This document shows positions 43,231 through 52,577 of a DNA stretch of 64,000 nt, one piece after another. A program made the translations under genes and the position numbers. Each line of letters opens with the position of its first letter. The first letter of the stretch is position 1. Under the pieces are notes generated by a model. The model did no database searches. It worked only from the letters and a program-made list of their open reading frames with translations, and was not told the DNA's origin. This DNA is from Halococcoides cellulosivorans. Its GTDB lineage: Archaea > Halobacteriota > Halobacteria > Halobacteriales > Haloarculaceae. Location of the stretch: NCBI RefSeq assembly GCF_003058365.1, contig NZ_CP028858.1:1116001-1180000 (forward strand), read 5' to 3'.

Positions 43231-44355
43231 TCAGACCATCTCGAACAGCGCGAGCACGTCCTGCATGTCGACAGTTCCCTCACCGGTGAAATCGTAGAAG
43301 TTCGCGTTGTCCTGGACCGCCTGACCGTCCGTATTCTGGAACAACGTATTGACGTCGGGGAAGTCGACGCGGTCGTTCCCCGAGAGGTCCTCGTACAGGC
43401 CGTCGCCGTCGGGATCGGTCGCTCCCGACGGGTACGTCGGCGTCTCGGGGGTCGGCTCGGGTGGCGGACTCACGTCGAGCTGGTCGAGCATGACGTCGGC
43501 GTACCGCCGTCCGAATTCGCGGTACGCTTCGCTCGTAAAGTGCGCGACGTCCTGGCCTTCGAGGCCCTCGGCGGAGACGACGTGCGCGTTGTCGATGAGA
43601 TTGGGCAGTGTGTTGATCTCATCGTTGTGGAGGCCACAGCACCCGCCCTGTGACTCGTACAGCAGTTCGCCGGCGAGCAAGGGGACCGTCCCGATGTCGA
43701 GATCCGCACGGAGGTCCTCGTAGATGCCCTGGACCTGATCTTTCCACTCGGGGTCGCCGGTGTTGGTTTCGCCCTGGTGGAGCAAGATTCCCTTGATCGT
43801 GCCGACTTCCTGGGCTTGCTGGGCCAGGTCGAGCAGCCATTGGTACCCGCCCGGGAAATCGCGAGGCACCGAGTACTCTCCCGTTCCGATCGGCGCGCCT
43901 TTCTCGAACAGCGCGATGTCACAGCCGCCGACTGCGGCAGGGACGAGTCCGATCACGACGTCGTCGGGCGTCTCCTGGGCCATCCGTTTCCCGAAGTAGT
44001 CGCCCGGTCCGAGTTTCCCCCAGCACCGATTCAGGGGTGGTTCGGCGACGTACCAGGTGCCGTACTCCCGATCGAGGTTCGAACAGGTCTTGTCCTGGAG
44101 CACGCGCACGTCGTCGCGAGTCTCGCGGTCCTGTGGCTCTATCGGACCGACCCCTTCCATGTTGGACTGGCCGAAGAGGAGATAGATGTGGAAATTCTCC
44201 TCGCTCACCGACGTCGGCGGCGCTTCCGTCGCGGCCGAGGCCGCTCCGATCGCCCCTAATCCGAACGCAGTGGCGGCACCCGCGCTGAGGACGCCTCGGC
44301 GCGACACGGTGGTCCGATCTGTACGACGACTGCCGTCTCCCTCTGGAGTAGTCAC
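43231..44355 (-). CDS. Tat-exported CE6/SASA-type acetylesterase with dockerin, second copy
   Basis: 374 residues. The Tat signal SRRGVLSAGAATAFG (~18-32) is followed by the esterase domain with Ser64 in LFGQSNMEG, LLHQGETN and a DVAH catalytic pair (~270). A proline-rich linker (PPPEPTPETPTYP) leads to the dockerin (last 61 residues: EDLSGNDRVDFPD and YDFTGEGTVDMQD). GTG 44355 is chosen because only a TTG lies further upstream (44382); the TATA-like GTATGCAAAC is at 44371-44380. About 78% similar to the downstream esterase, with one tract almost identical. Confidence 0.86.
   Translation of the reverse strand: MTTPEGDGSRRTDRTTVSRRGVLSAGAATAFGLGAIGAASAATEAPPTSVSEENFHIYLLFGQSNMEGVGPIEPQDRETRDDVRVLQDKTCSNLDREYGTWYVAEPPLNRCWGKLGPGDYFGKRMAQETPDDVVIGLVPAAVGGCDIALFEKGAPIGTGEYSVPRDFPGGYQWLLDLAQQAQEVGTIKGILLHQGETNTGDPEWKDQVQGIYEDLRADLDIGTVPLLAGELLYESQGGCCGLHNDEINTLPNLIDNAHVVSAEGLEGQDVAHFTSEAYREFGRRYADVMLDQLDVSPPPEPTPETPTYPSGATDPDGDGLYEDLSGNDRVDFPDVNTLFQNTDGQAVQDNANFYDFTGEGTVDMQDVLALFEMV
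43741..43924. repeat. Conversion-tract partner in the second esterase
   Basis: 184 nt matching 42333-42516 with three mismatches; see the partner entry. Confidence 0.75.
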
Positions 44356-44467
44356 GGCGGATTCCCCGTTGTTTGCATACAATGCTCAGGGCGAAAAATT
44401 CACCGATCCGTTGCAGTCCGTCGGTCGGGGCGTGCGTTCAAGAGGCTCCGCTACGAGGAATAGCCCG

Positions 44468-45970
44468 ATGACCGAACATCCGATGTCGGGGGTCGATCTG
44501 ACCGACACCAGCGTGACGATCGTGGGGGCGGGGATCGGGGGCCTCTCCACGGCGGCGTACTGCGCCGACGCGGGCGCGGACGTGACGGTTCTCGAACGGC
44601 ACGACCAGGTCGGTGGTGTCGCCCGGACGATCGAGGCCGATGGCTTCCAGTTCGACGCCGGGCCCTCCTGGTATCTCATGCCCGAGGTGTTCGAGCGGTT
44701 TTTCGGCCAGTTCGATCGCTCGCCCGACGACTACTACGAGTTGGAGGAACTCGATCCGCAGTACAGGGTGTTCTGGACCGACGGCGATCGCGTAACCGTT
44801 CCGCCCGATCGGGATGCCGTCCGGGAGATCTTCGAGTCCTACGAGGACGGGGCTGGCGCGGCGTTCGATCGGTACATCGAGCGGGCGGGCGAGGCCTACC
44901 ACCTCGGGATGGATCGGTTCGTCTACGTCGATCGGTCCCGACTGCGCGATTTCCTCGATCTGGACGTGCTCCGATCGGCGCGAGCGCTCGGCCTCGTTCG
45001 ATCGATGGACGGTCACGTCGCCCGATACTTCGACGTGCCAAAGCTCCAGCAGCTCCTCCAGTACACGCTCGTCTTTCTGGGGGGCGCGCCCCACAACACG
45101 CCGGCGCTGTACTCGATGCTCGCCTACGCCGATTTCGAGGGGCACGTCCACTACCCCGACGGCGGGATGATCGCGGTCGTCGACGGCATCGCCACGCTCG
45201 CCCGCGAGCGCGGCGCGACCATCGAGACCGGGACGCCGGTCACCTCGATCGAACCGACCGACGACGGACTGCGCGTCGAGACGGCCGAGCGAACCCACGA
45301 AACCGATCGCGTCGTCGCGAACGCACCCCGGCCTCACGTCGAACGCGACCTGCTGGCACCCCGGTACCGCGACAAGGACCCAGAATTCTGGGACTCGCGC
45401 ACCTACGGGCCCTCGGCCTATATGCTGTATCTCGGTGTCGAAGGCTCGGTCGATCCGCTGGCTCACCACACGCTCGTCCTCCCGACCGACTGGGATCCAC
45501 ATTTCGAGGCCATCTTCGACGATCCGGGCTGGCCCGACGACCCGGCCTTCTATCTGAGCGTGCCCTCACAGACCGATCCGAACGTCGCGCCGGATGGCCA
45601 CCACGCGCTGGTCGCACTCGTCCCGATCGCACCCGATCTGGCGGACGGGCGAGACGTTCGCGATCGGATGCGTGAGACCATCCTCGATCGCATCGAGAGC
45701 GAGGCTGGTGTCGACCTTCGCGATCGGATCGTCCTCGAACGCGAGGTGTGCGTCTCGGAGTTCGCTGATCAGTACTCGTTGCCCCAGGGCACGGCGCTGG
45801 GACTGGCCCACACGCTCCGCCAGAGCGGTCCGCTCCGGCCCGGGCATCGCTCGGCGGCCTGTCCGGGGCTGTACTACGCAGGATCGTTCGTCCGCCCGGG
45901 GATCGGCGTCCCGATGACGGTGATCAGCGGCGAACACGCCGCTCGGGCGGTTGCGATGGACGTCACCTGA
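44468..45970 (+). CDS. crtI: Phytoene desaturase-family carotenoid enzyme
   Basis: 500 residues. FAD motif VTIVGAGIGGLSTAAY (~16) with ERHDQVGG, the substrate-pocket GFQFDAGPSWYLMPEVF (~58), and the C-terminal PGLYYAGSFVRPGIGVPM (~465) are typical of CrtI. It introduces double bonds in C40 (or C50 bacterioruberin) carotenoids. A paralogue acting on a later intermediate (CrtD-like) is also possible. ATG 44468. Confidence 0.86.
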   Translation: MTEHPMSGVDLTDTSVTIVGAGIGGLSTAAYCADAGADVTVLERHDQVGGVARTIEADGFQFDAGPSWYLMPEVFERFFGQFDRSPDDYYELEELDPQYRVFWTDGDRVTVPPDRDAVREIFESYEDGAGAAFDRYIERAGEAYHLGMDRFVYVDRSRLRDFLDLDVLRSARALGLVRSMDGHVARYFDVPKLQQLLQYTLVFLGGAPHNTPALYSMLAYADFEGHVHYPDGGMIAVVDGIATLARERGATIETGTPVTSIEPTDDGLRVETAERTHETDRVVANAPRPHVERDLLAPRYRDKDPEFWDSRTYGPSAYMLYLGVEGSVDPLAHHTLVLPTDWDPHFEAIFDDPGWPDDPAFYLSVPSQTDPNVAPDGHHALVALVPIAPDLADGRDVRDRMRETILDRIESEAGVDLRDRIVLEREVCVSEFADQYSLPQGTALGLAHTLRQSGPLRPGHRSAACPGLYYAGSFVRPGIGVPMTVISGEHAARAVAMDVT

Positions 45971-46013
45971 CGCCGACCACCACGCTGAAGCCCGGTGACG
46001 GCCAAGGTCGTCC

Positions 46014-46634
46014 ATGGCTGTGATTCCCGATTACGAGGTGCTCGGGTCGACGGAGGGCATCGCACTCGTCCAGCACGCTCGGGCGTCGATCGCCGCGGCG
46101 TTGAACGACGACCCCACCCCCGACCCACCCGACAACGACGGGCTTCGCGTCGATCGTGGCGCGTTCGTCACGATCAGAAAAGACGGCGAGATGCGCGGCT
46201 GTATCGGCCGGCCGACGCCGCGTCGCCCGCTCGCAGTGACCGTCGGTGAGGTCGCCGTCGCGGCGGCGACCGACGACCCCAGATACCCCGCGATGGAGGC
46301 CGACGAACTCGACGACGCGCTCATCACGGTCAGTGTCCTGACGCATCCGGAAGCGATCGACGCCGACGAACTGAGCGGGTATCTCGATGCCATCGAGGTG
46401 GGCCGGGACGGCCTGATCGTCGAGCAGGGCTCACACCGGGGATTGTTGCTCCCGCAGGTCGCCGTCGACAACGACTGGACCGCCCAGAAGTTCCTCGTCG
46501 AGACCTGTCGAAAGGCTCAGCTGACGGGGACTGCGTACGTCGAACCGGAGACGACCGTGAAGCGCTTTTCCGCCCAGAAGTTCACCGAAAAGTGGCCAAG
46601 CGGCGAGATCACTCAGCGGAACTACATCGAGTGA
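46014..46634 (+). CDS. AMMECR1 family protein
   Basis: 206 residues with the AMMECR1 core: FVTIRKDGEMRGCIGRP (~57), RYPAMEADELDDALITVSVL (two parts, ~92) and GLLLPQVAV (~145), ending in QKFTEKWPSGE. The Cys in RGCIG is conserved. The archaeal proteins are of unknown role, and some lie with tRNA or radical-SAM genes. The stop TGA overlaps the next ATG by one base. Confidence 0.9.
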   Translation: MAVIPDYEVLGSTEGIALVQHARASIAAALNDDPTPDPPDNDGLRVDRGAFVTIRKDGEMRGCIGRPTPRRPLAVTVGEVAVAAATDDPRYPAMEADELDDALITVSVLTHPEAIDADELSGYLDAIEVGRDGLIVEQGSHRGLLLPQVAVDNDWTAQKFLVETCRKAQLTGTAYVEPETTVKRFSAQKFTEKWPSGEITQRNYIE

Positions 46635-46915
46635 TGGCGGACCTGGAACCCAAGACCGATCAGTACGAGCGGATGCTTGCCGAGGCGATCGATCTGGCGA
46701 ACGTCGCTTCGGTCGACGGTCTCGATGGCGATCCGGGCGCGGAGTGTCTGGAGATGGCCCAGGCCTATCTCGACGACGGACGACACTTTCGGGCCACCGA
46801 CGACCCGGTGAACGCGCTCGCGGCGTACTCGTACGCGTACGGCTGGCTCGACGCCGGCGCACGCATCGGCGTGCTGGACGTGCCACGCGACGACGAGCGG
46901 TTCACCGTCGCATAG
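46634..46915 (+). CDS. DUF357 family protein
   Basis: 93 residues, helical: DQYERMLAEAIDLANVAS (~8), ECLEMAQAYLDDGRHF (~38) and ALAAYSYAYGWLDAGARIG (~61), the DUF357 pattern. Function unknown. It is translationally coupled to AMMECR1 (TGATG at 46632-46636) and ends in TAG. Confidence 0.83.
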   Translation: MADLEPKTDQYERMLAEAIDLANVASVDGLDGDPGAECLEMAQAYLDDGRHFRATDDPVNALAAYSYAYGWLDAGARIGVLDVPRDDERFTVA

Positions 46916-46933
46916 CTTGCGACGCGCGTGGAG

Positions 46934-47191
46934 TTACATCCCCATGTCGGCGGCGGCGTCGGGGATCGGGAGCTCGCGTGGCTCGACGCCGAGCAGTTCG
47001 GCAGCGTGATCGAGTGCCATGTCGAACCCGTAGTACCGCTCGCGTTCCTCACCACCGGCCCGAACGGCGAGCATGGCGTACCCCTCGGTGTTCTGTGCGA
47101 CCGTGACGCGCTGTCCACCCCGCGAATAGCGGAGTTGGCGCTCGGTGTCCGTCTCCACGTAGTCGGCCTCGATGTCGTCTGAATGCCCCAT
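46934..47191 (-). CDS. Conserved haloarchaeal 85-residue protein
   Basis: 85 residues, beta-rich: ADYVETDTERQLRYSRGG, VAQNTEGYAMLAVRA, then YYGFDMALDHAAELLGVEP and a PDAAADMGM end. It looks like a conserved haloarchaeal family of unknown function. It is convergent with DUF357, 18 nt apart. Confidence 0.72.
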   Translation of the reverse strand: MGHSDDIEADYVETDTERQLRYSRGGQRVTVAQNTEGYAMLAVRAGGEERERYYGFDMALDHAAELLGVEPRELPIPDAAADMGM

Positions 47192-47269
47192 CTGGCGGTC
47201 CCTGGCACCCCGGACCGAAAGCTGTGTCGCCGTCGTCAGCGATTAGTGAGCGCCGACCGAACGCCGATC

Positions 47270-47437
47270 ATGGCCGACACCGCCGACAGCACGCCGACGG
47301 ACCCACTCCCCGACCGCGCACCGCCGGACCGCTCCACTGCGCCACAGTCGCCCGCCACATCGCGACAGATCGCGACCGGGGCGGCGATTGCGACGCTGAT
47401 CGTACTCGCGATCGTCACCCTCGTCGTCGTACTCTGA
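47270..47437 (+). CDS. Small single-TM protein
   Basis: 55 residues: a Pro/Thr/Asp-rich N-terminus and one C-terminal TM helix (~33-55, ATGAAIATLIVLAIVTLVVVL). It resembles a tail-anchored microprotein. ATG 47270 with an AT-rich GATTAGTGA element about 25 nt upstream supports it. It ends 38 nt before the convergent HTH gene. Confidence 0.55.
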   Translation: MADTADSTPTDPLPDRAPPDRSTAPQSPATSRQIATGAAIATLIVLAIVTLVVVL

Positions 47438-47475
47438 AGCCCACTCGCCCGCTGAATCGAAGATTCGGCCGCCGA

Positions 47476-47853
47476 TCAGGGCTCGCCGTACTTCTCGCGG
47501 AACTCGACGATCAACTGGCCCATCTTCGCGTACCAGTCGTTCAGCGTGCGCTGCATCTCGTCGGCCACCTGATCGGGGTCGGTCGGTCTGTAGACGTGAT
47601 AATAGCCGCCCTGGTCGTAGTTGACCTGCTCTTTACGGATGAACCCGGCCTTCAGCAGGCGCTGAATCGATCGATACGCCGTCGATCGCTCGCGATCGAC
47701 CTGGTCAGCGACCTCGTCGACGGTCAACGGGTCGTCGCTCGCAGTCAGTTCACCGAACACCTCTTGATCGAGATCCTTGAGACCGTAGACACACTCCAGG
47801 AGCCCTTCACAGGCGATCTCTTGAGAGAGCTGTTCGGACATCGACGCTGGCAT
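47476..47853 (-). CDS. Winged-helix transcription regulator (TrmB-like)
   Basis: 125 residues. A wHTH (~40-90) is visible as PLTVDEVADQVDRERSTAYRS (two parts) then IQRLLKAGFIRKEQV with a Tyr-rich wing YDQGGYYHVYRP. The N-terminus CEGLLECVYGLKDLDQEVF is typical of a haloarchaeal regulator group. ATG 47853 lies 27 nt from a TATA box, preferred to ATG 47841. It is divergent from the thioredoxin gene, so it may regulate it. Confidence 0.8.
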   Translation of the reverse strand: MPASMSEQLSQEIACEGLLECVYGLKDLDQEVFGELTASDDPLTVDEVADQVDRERSTAYRSIQRLLKAGFIRKEQVNYDQGGYYHVYRPTDPDQVADEMQRTLNDWYAKMGQLIVEFREKYGEP

Positions 47854-47874
47854 GTCCGCACGTACGCCGAGAGC

Positions 47875-47884
47875 GCTCAAAAGC
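47875..47884 (-). promoter_or_regulatory. TATA box for the HTH regulator
   Basis: Minus-strand GCTTTTGAGC centred 27 nt before the ATG at 47853. Confidence 0.5.
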
Positions 47885-48081
47885 CTTGTGAGAACTGCAC
47901 ACGATTCAGCGCCCCGCCGGACGGGCCAGGCCCGCCGGCGCTCTGTCGGTCGACTGTCGAACGGACGTTCTCTCACGGGAACCAATTGGTGGTCCCGGGC
48001 GTGTCCTCCGGCGAGACAGCTTCGACGGGTCGGCATCGGACCGTCTGGGAGATTCAGCGGTATTGTATAGAGCATTCAAAA

Positions 48082-48090
48082 CTGTTAAGG
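48082..48090 (+). promoter_or_regulatory. Promoter-like element for trx
   Basis: CTGTTAAGG about 31 nt before the thioredoxin ATG, in an AT-rich stretch beginning 48062 (TATTGTATAG). Confidence 0.4.
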
Positions 48091-48116
48091 TGGACCCGAT
48101 ACAACCAGTGGGTGTA

Positions 48117-48539
48117 ATGAGTGACAGCGACGACATCGAGAGCATCCGAGAGCAAAAGAAAGCACAGATGATGGGGGACGGCGGTGCGTCCGCAAACGCG
48201 GCCGAATCGGCAGGAGCGCCCGCCGACCCCATCCACGTCGAGGGGGCCGACCACCTCGGGGAGATCGTTCAGGAGTACGACGTGGTCTTCGCGGACTTCT
48301 ACGCTGACTGGTGTGGACCGTGCAAGATGCTCGAACCGATCGCTGAGGACATCGCGGCGGAGACCGACGCCGCGGTCGCCAAGGTCGACGTCGACGCCCA
48401 CCAGCAACTCGCTGCGCAGTACCGCGTCCAGGGCGTCCCGACGGTCGTGATCTTCGGGCAGGGCGAGGTTGCCGAACAGCTCACTGGCGTCCGTGACAAG
48501 ACCCAGTATCTCGATCTGATCGAGCGGGTTGGGGCCTGA
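48117..48539 (+). CDS. trxA: Thioredoxin with long N-terminal extension
   Basis: 140 residues. The thioredoxin fold (~35-140) has the active site FYADWCGPCKMLEP (WCGPC) and the cis-Pro in VQGVPTVVIF. About 35 extra residues precede it: acidic, with EQKKAQMMGDGG, a feature also known in haloarchaeal thioredoxins. It serves disulfide reduction in the cytosol. The ATG overlaps TAATGAG just after a promoter-like element. Confidence 0.92.
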   Translation: MSDSDDIESIREQKKAQMMGDGGASANAAESAGAPADPIHVEGADHLGEIVQEYDVVFADFYADWCGPCKMLEPIAEDIAAETDAAVAKVDVDAHQQLAAQYRVQGVPTVVIFGQGEVAEQLTGVRDKTQYLDLIERVGA

Positions 48540-48630
48540 GCGCAGTACAGGTTCACCGACGGCGTTCGATTCTGTAGCGAACGAACACGACTGCGTTCGG
48601 AGACGATGGTTTTCTGCGGCACCCTCCGTC

Positions 48631-49389
48631 TCAGATCGCGAGGTACTCCGCAGTCGCCTCGGCGTCGGCGAGCGTCTCGCCGTCGAGTTCGGCCCCGATG
48701 ACGCCTCGTTCCATGGCGTAACACCGGTCGGCCATCGCGCGGATCACTTCGAGGTTCTGCTCGACGAACAGGATCGTCGTGTCCAGGTCGGCGTTGATCG
48801 CCCGCATGTCCTGGTGGATCTGTTCGACGATCGACGGCTGGATCCCCTCCGAGGGTTCGTCGAGCACGAGCAGGTCGGGATCGCCCACCAACGCTCGCCC
48901 GATCGCGAGCATCTGCTGTTGCCCGCCGGAGAGCGAACCGGCCCGCTGGTCGGCCCGCTCTTCGAGAATCGGGAAGTACTCGTAGATCCGATCGAGTGGG
49001 GGGTCGTCGTCACCGAGCACCGACCTGGGATCGGCGAGGACGCCTCGAACCCGCTCGATCGGGCCGGCGGTCCCCGTGTTGACCGTCCCGCCCATGCGGA
49101 GGTTCTGCTCGACGGTCAGATCCGGGAAGACGTCCCGCCCCTGTGGGATGTACCCCATCCCCATGCGCGCCCGGACGTCGGCGGGCGCGTGGGTCACGTC
49201 GTCGCCGTCGAAGGTGATCGTCCCCGTCGTCGGGTCGAGAAGACCCATCACGGTCTTGACGAGCGTGGTCTTGCCGACGCCGTTTTTGCCCATGACGCCG
49301 ACGATTTCGCCCCGCTCGACGGTCACGGAGACGTCTCGCAACACGGGCGTGTGGTGATAGCCCGCCGTCAGGCCCTCGATCTCAAGCAT
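48631..49389 (-). CDS. urtE: Urea ABC transporter ATP-binding protein UrtE
   Basis: 252 residues of the LivF-like ABC ATPase type. Walker A is GKNGVGKTTLVK (~35), the signature is SLSGGQQQML (~146), Walker B is LLVLDEPSEG (~166) and VEQNLEVIRAMADR (~205) is the characteristic LivF/UrtE tail. The ATG overlaps the urtD stop by eight bases. In the urtABCDE order facing ure genes, urea is the substrate. Confidence 0.9.
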   Translation of the reverse strand: MLEIEGLTAGYHHTPVLRDVSVTVERGEIVGVMGKNGVGKTTLVKTVMGLLDPTTGTITFDGDDVTHAPADVRARMGMGYIPQGRDVFPDLTVEQNLRMGGTVNTGTAGPIERVRGVLADPRSVLGDDDPPLDRIYEYFPILEERADQRAGSLSGGQQQMLAIGRALVGDPDLLVLDEPSEGIQPSIVEQIHQDMRAINADLDTTILFVEQNLEVIRAMADRCYAMERGVIGAELDGETLADAEATAEYLAI

Positions 49390-50200
49390 CGCTCTCACCA
49401 CCCAGATAGATCCGGCGGACCTCCGGATCGTCACGGATCTCCTCGATCGGGCCCTCCCGGAAGATCTGGCCCTGGTGGAGGACGGTCACCTCGTCAGCGA
49501 TCTTTGCGACGAAGTCGGTGTCGTGTTCGATGACGACGAACGCGATCCCGCGCTCGGTGTTGAGCGTCTGAATCCGGTCTGCGATCTCGTCGCGTTCCTC
49601 CATCGACAGTCCCGCGACGGGTTCGTCGAGCAAGAGCAGATCGGGATCGAGGGAGGCGGCCATGCCGATTTCGAGTTGCTGTTGTTGCCCGTGAGCCAGA
49701 TCGCCCACGAGGTCGTCGGCCCGATCCGCGAGTCCGACGATGTCGAGCGTCTCCTCGATTCTCGCCTCGCGGTCGGCACCGCTGAGGAACCGCTGGATCG
49801 GGAGCCGGACGTTCTCGCGGACCGACAACTCCTCGTAGACGCTGGGGACCTGGAACTTGATCGAGATGCCCCGTCGGATGCGCTCGTGGGGTTCGAGGTC
49901 GGTGATCTCCTGGCCGTCGTAGAAGATCCGCCCCGAGGTCGCGTCGTGGGTGCCCGTGATGAGTTTCATCAGCGTGGACTTGCCCGCGCCGTTCGGCCCG
50001 ATCAGACAGTGCATCTCGCCGGCCTCGACCGCGAAGTCTACGGTCTCGACCGCGTGGAACCCGCCGAAGCTCTTGAGGAGGGCGTCGGTCTGGAGCAGCG
50101 TGTCGGTCCCACTGCCGGTGAGGATCTGAGCCTCGCTCTGTCTGGCGTCGGGGTACTTGCTGCCGGCCTTGACACTCTCTTGAGCGTCGTCAGTACTCAT
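49382..50200 (-). CDS. urtD: Urea ABC transporter ATP-binding protein UrtD
   Basis: 272 residues, LivG-like. Walker A is GPNGAGKSTLMK (~67), the UrtD-type SIKFQVPSVYEELSV loop (~112) distinguishes it from LivG, the signature is LAHGQQQQLEIG (~170) and Walker B is LLLLDEPVAG (~187). It overlaps urtC by four bases. Confidence 0.9.
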   Translation of the reverse strand: MSTDDAQESVKAGSKYPDARQSEAQILTGSGTDTLLQTDALLKSFGGFHAVETVDFAVEAGEMHCLIGPNGAGKSTLMKLITGTHDATSGRIFYDGQEITDLEPHERIRRGISIKFQVPSVYEELSVRENVRLPIQRFLSGADREARIEETLDIVGLADRADDLVGDLAHGQQQQLEIGMAASLDPDLLLLDEPVAGLSMEERDEIADRIQTLNTERGIAFVVIEHDTDFVAKIADEVTVLHQGQIFREGPIEEIRDDPEVRRIYLGGESDA

Positions 50201-51420
50201 CGGTCGGTCACCTCCCCGTCACCGTCGGCGCGCAGCGGCGTCGACCCCAGCTTGTCGCGCACTAGCTGTGGCATCCGGCGAACCGTCGAGGGCAGTCGTC
50301 GAATGCGGCCGGGGAGCGAGCGGACGCCGGCGACGATCCGCGGCCACCCGTCGGCCACCCGTGGCACGACCCCGTCGGGGAAAAACAGGATCGTGACGAC
50401 GAGCAGCGTACCGATCGCGATCAGCGCGAAATCCGGGAGATTGATGCTCAGCCACCGATTGCCCCACGCGACCGCGAGCGTCCCGACCGTCGCGCCGATC
50501 AGACTCTTCCGGCCGCCGACGCTGACCCAGACCACGGGAAGGGCCGCAAAGGACAGCGAGAACACGTCGGGGCTAACGTAACTGCCCCATGCGGTGTTGA
50601 GGACGCCGCCCAGCCCCGCGAGCGCGCCGCCCAGCGTGAACACGAGCAGTTTGACCCGGCGAACGTCGTAGCCGAACATCCGGGTGCGATCCTCGTCTTC
50701 GCGGACGGCGACCGCGACACGGCCGAAATCCGAATTGACCAGCCAGCGCAACCCGAGGAAGGTCACCACGAACAGCGCGAGTACGAACCAGTAATATCGT
50801 GCGTTCGTGATCGCGACCGCGACCGGGCCCGCGCCGAGTTCGAACGCCGGGATGTCGGGCATGCCGTTGAACCCACCGAGGGCGGCCGATCCGATCGTCC
50901 ACTCGTCGCCCGCCGTCTGGGCCATGAACGTATGCAGCACGAGCGAGGTCACCAGCGTGATGATCGTGACGTAGACCTCGGTCACGCCGCCGTAGAACAT
51001 GAAATAGCCCAATAGTGCCGCCAGCAGCGCGCCGATGGCGACGCTGGCGACGACGCCGACCGTGATGCCCAGCGGCGACGCGAAATTGATCGTGATGACG
51101 CCGAACGCGTAGCCCGCCGCCCCGAAGAAGGCGACCTGGCCGAAACTCAGGATGCCACCGTACCCCCAGACGAGCGCGAGACTCACGCCGAGGAACGCGT
51201 AGGCGATGAACTGGGCGTCCTGGTAGGCGGGATACTGGCCCGCGAACAGGGGGTAGGCGACCGCGAGGACGACCAGCGCGACGAACCCGGCCCAGAACGA
51301 CCACGACGCTCCGACGGTGTTCGGGCCGATAAAGGGCCGTCGGAGCGGATCGAGCGCCGAGCGGACCGGATCCAGCCGTCGATCGAGACGGGCGTAGCCG
51401 TTCGTGATCGTGTCGATCAC
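50197..51420 (-). CDS. urtC: Urea ABC transporter permease UrtC
   Basis: 407 residues, about ten TM helices, LivM-like. GGILSFGQVAFFGAAGY (~107), a large loop, VREDEDRTRMFGYDVRRVK (~248) and VSVGGRKSLIGATVGTLAVAW (two parts) are visible. GTG start at 51420 overlaps urtB by four bases (GTGA). Confidence 0.9.
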   Translation of the reverse strand: MIDTITNGYARLDRRLDPVRSALDPLRRPFIGPNTVGASWSFWAGFVALVVLAVAYPLFAGQYPAYQDAQFIAYAFLGVSLALVWGYGGILSFGQVAFFGAAGYAFGVITINFASPLGITVGVVASVAIGALLAALLGYFMFYGGVTEVYVTIITLVTSLVLHTFMAQTAGDEWTIGSAALGGFNGMPDIPAFELGAGPVAVAITNARYYWFVLALFVVTFLGLRWLVNSDFGRVAVAVREDEDRTRMFGYDVRRVKLLVFTLGGALAGLGGVLNTAWGSYVSPDVFSLSFAALPVVWVSVGGRKSLIGATVGTLAVAWGNRWLSINLPDFALIAIGTLLVVTILFFPDGVVPRVADGWPRIVAGVRSLPGRIRRLPSTVRRMPQLVRDKLGSTPLRADGDGEVTDR

Positions 51421-52577
51421 GACTCGTTCACCCCCCGGCGCTCACGGACCGACTCGACCAGCCCCGAGACCCCCGTCGGAAGGAAACGGAGCACGAGAAT
51501 CGCGACGACGAGCAGCGCGATCCGGCCGAAAAACGAGTTACCCGTGAGGTTGTCGACGGTCGCGCTGATCGCCGCGAGGACGCCCCCGCCGAGCAGCGTT
51601 CCGAGGATGACGCTCGTCCCGCCGACGACGACGGCGACAAAGGCCTCGACGAGGAACTGACTGCCCAGACCGGGCCCGATGCTCAAGGTTGGGGCGTAGA
51701 GTGCGCCCGTGAGGCCGGCGAGTCCCGATCCGACCGCGAACGTCGTCATGTAGGTCCGATCGGTGTCGACGCCCAGCGATCGGGCCATCGGTTCGTCCTG
51801 GATCGTCGCCCGCGCGCGTCGCCCCCAGGCCGTCCGGGTGAACAGGACGTACATCCCGGCGACGACGGCGACGCTCGCACCCGCGAGGACGACGCCGTAC
51901 ATCGACGTCGAGAACGCGCCGTAGTGGATACTGCCCAGGGGCGTCCCGATCGAGGGCAACGAATCACCGAAGACGATCCGGCCGCCCTCGATCATCACGA
52001 GGCTGACGCCCCAGGTCGCGACCATCGAGTCGAACAGCCGATCGTACAGCGGTTCGATCACCGGCCGGCCGATCGTCTTCTGGGCGATCCAGTTTGGGAC
52101 CGCCCCGGAGACGATGACGCGCTCGACGACGAACCCGATGCCCGCCGCCGCGAGCACGCCGGCGATCATCGCGACCGGCAGGGGTGCGCCGGCGTTGGCG
52201 GTGAGCGTCGTGCCGTACGCACCGACCATGATGAACTCGCCGTGAGCGAGGTTGATCACGCCCATGATGCCGAAGATCACCGCCAGGCCCACCGCCGCGA
52301 GGACGATAAAGGCGAAGTCGTTCAGGAACTGGAGCGCCAAATTGAACGCCTGATACAGCGGCCCGAGCAGGCCGGCGGCGTCGAGAAACTGGACGAACGC
52401 GTCGAGAAGCCCCACGACGGCGTCCAGTGCCCGGCCGGGCAGGCCCAGCGCTCGCTGGAGGATCGACGCCGGCCCTCCACTCGACCCGCGCTGAACGAGG
52501 GCCCCGGAGACGGTCGGGACCCCCGCCAGCACGATTCCGAGGAGGCCAACGGCCGCCGTCCGGGACCCTCGCCCCAT
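51417..52577 (-). CDS. urtB: Urea ABC transporter permease UrtB
   Basis: 386 residues, LivH-like, about nine TM. VIFGIMGVINLAHGEFIMVGAYGT (two parts, ~105) and VTWGV-type segment MVATWGVSLVMIEGGRI (~190) and VVGGTSVILGTLLGGGVLAAI (two parts, ~320) define it. It has an N-terminal hydrophobic extension (~1-70) that may be a signal/TM segment. Confidence 0.9.
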   Translation of the reverse strand: MGRGSRTAAVGLLGIVLAGVPTVSGALVQRGSSGGPASILQRALGLPGRALDAVVGLLDAFVQFLDAAGLLGPLYQAFNLALQFLNDFAFIVLAAVGLAVIFGIMGVINLAHGEFIMVGAYGTTLTANAGAPLPVAMIAGVLAAAGIGFVVERVIVSGAVPNWIAQKTIGRPVIEPLYDRLFDSMVATWGVSLVMIEGGRIVFGDSLPSIGTPLGSIHYGAFSTSMYGVVLAGASVAVVAGMYVLFTRTAWGRRARATIQDEPMARSLGVDTDRTYMTTFAVGSGLAGLTGALYAPTLSIGPGLGSQFLVEAFVAVVVGGTSVILGTLLGGGVLAAISATVDNLTGNSFFGRIALLVVAILVLRFLPTGVSGLVESVRERRGVNES

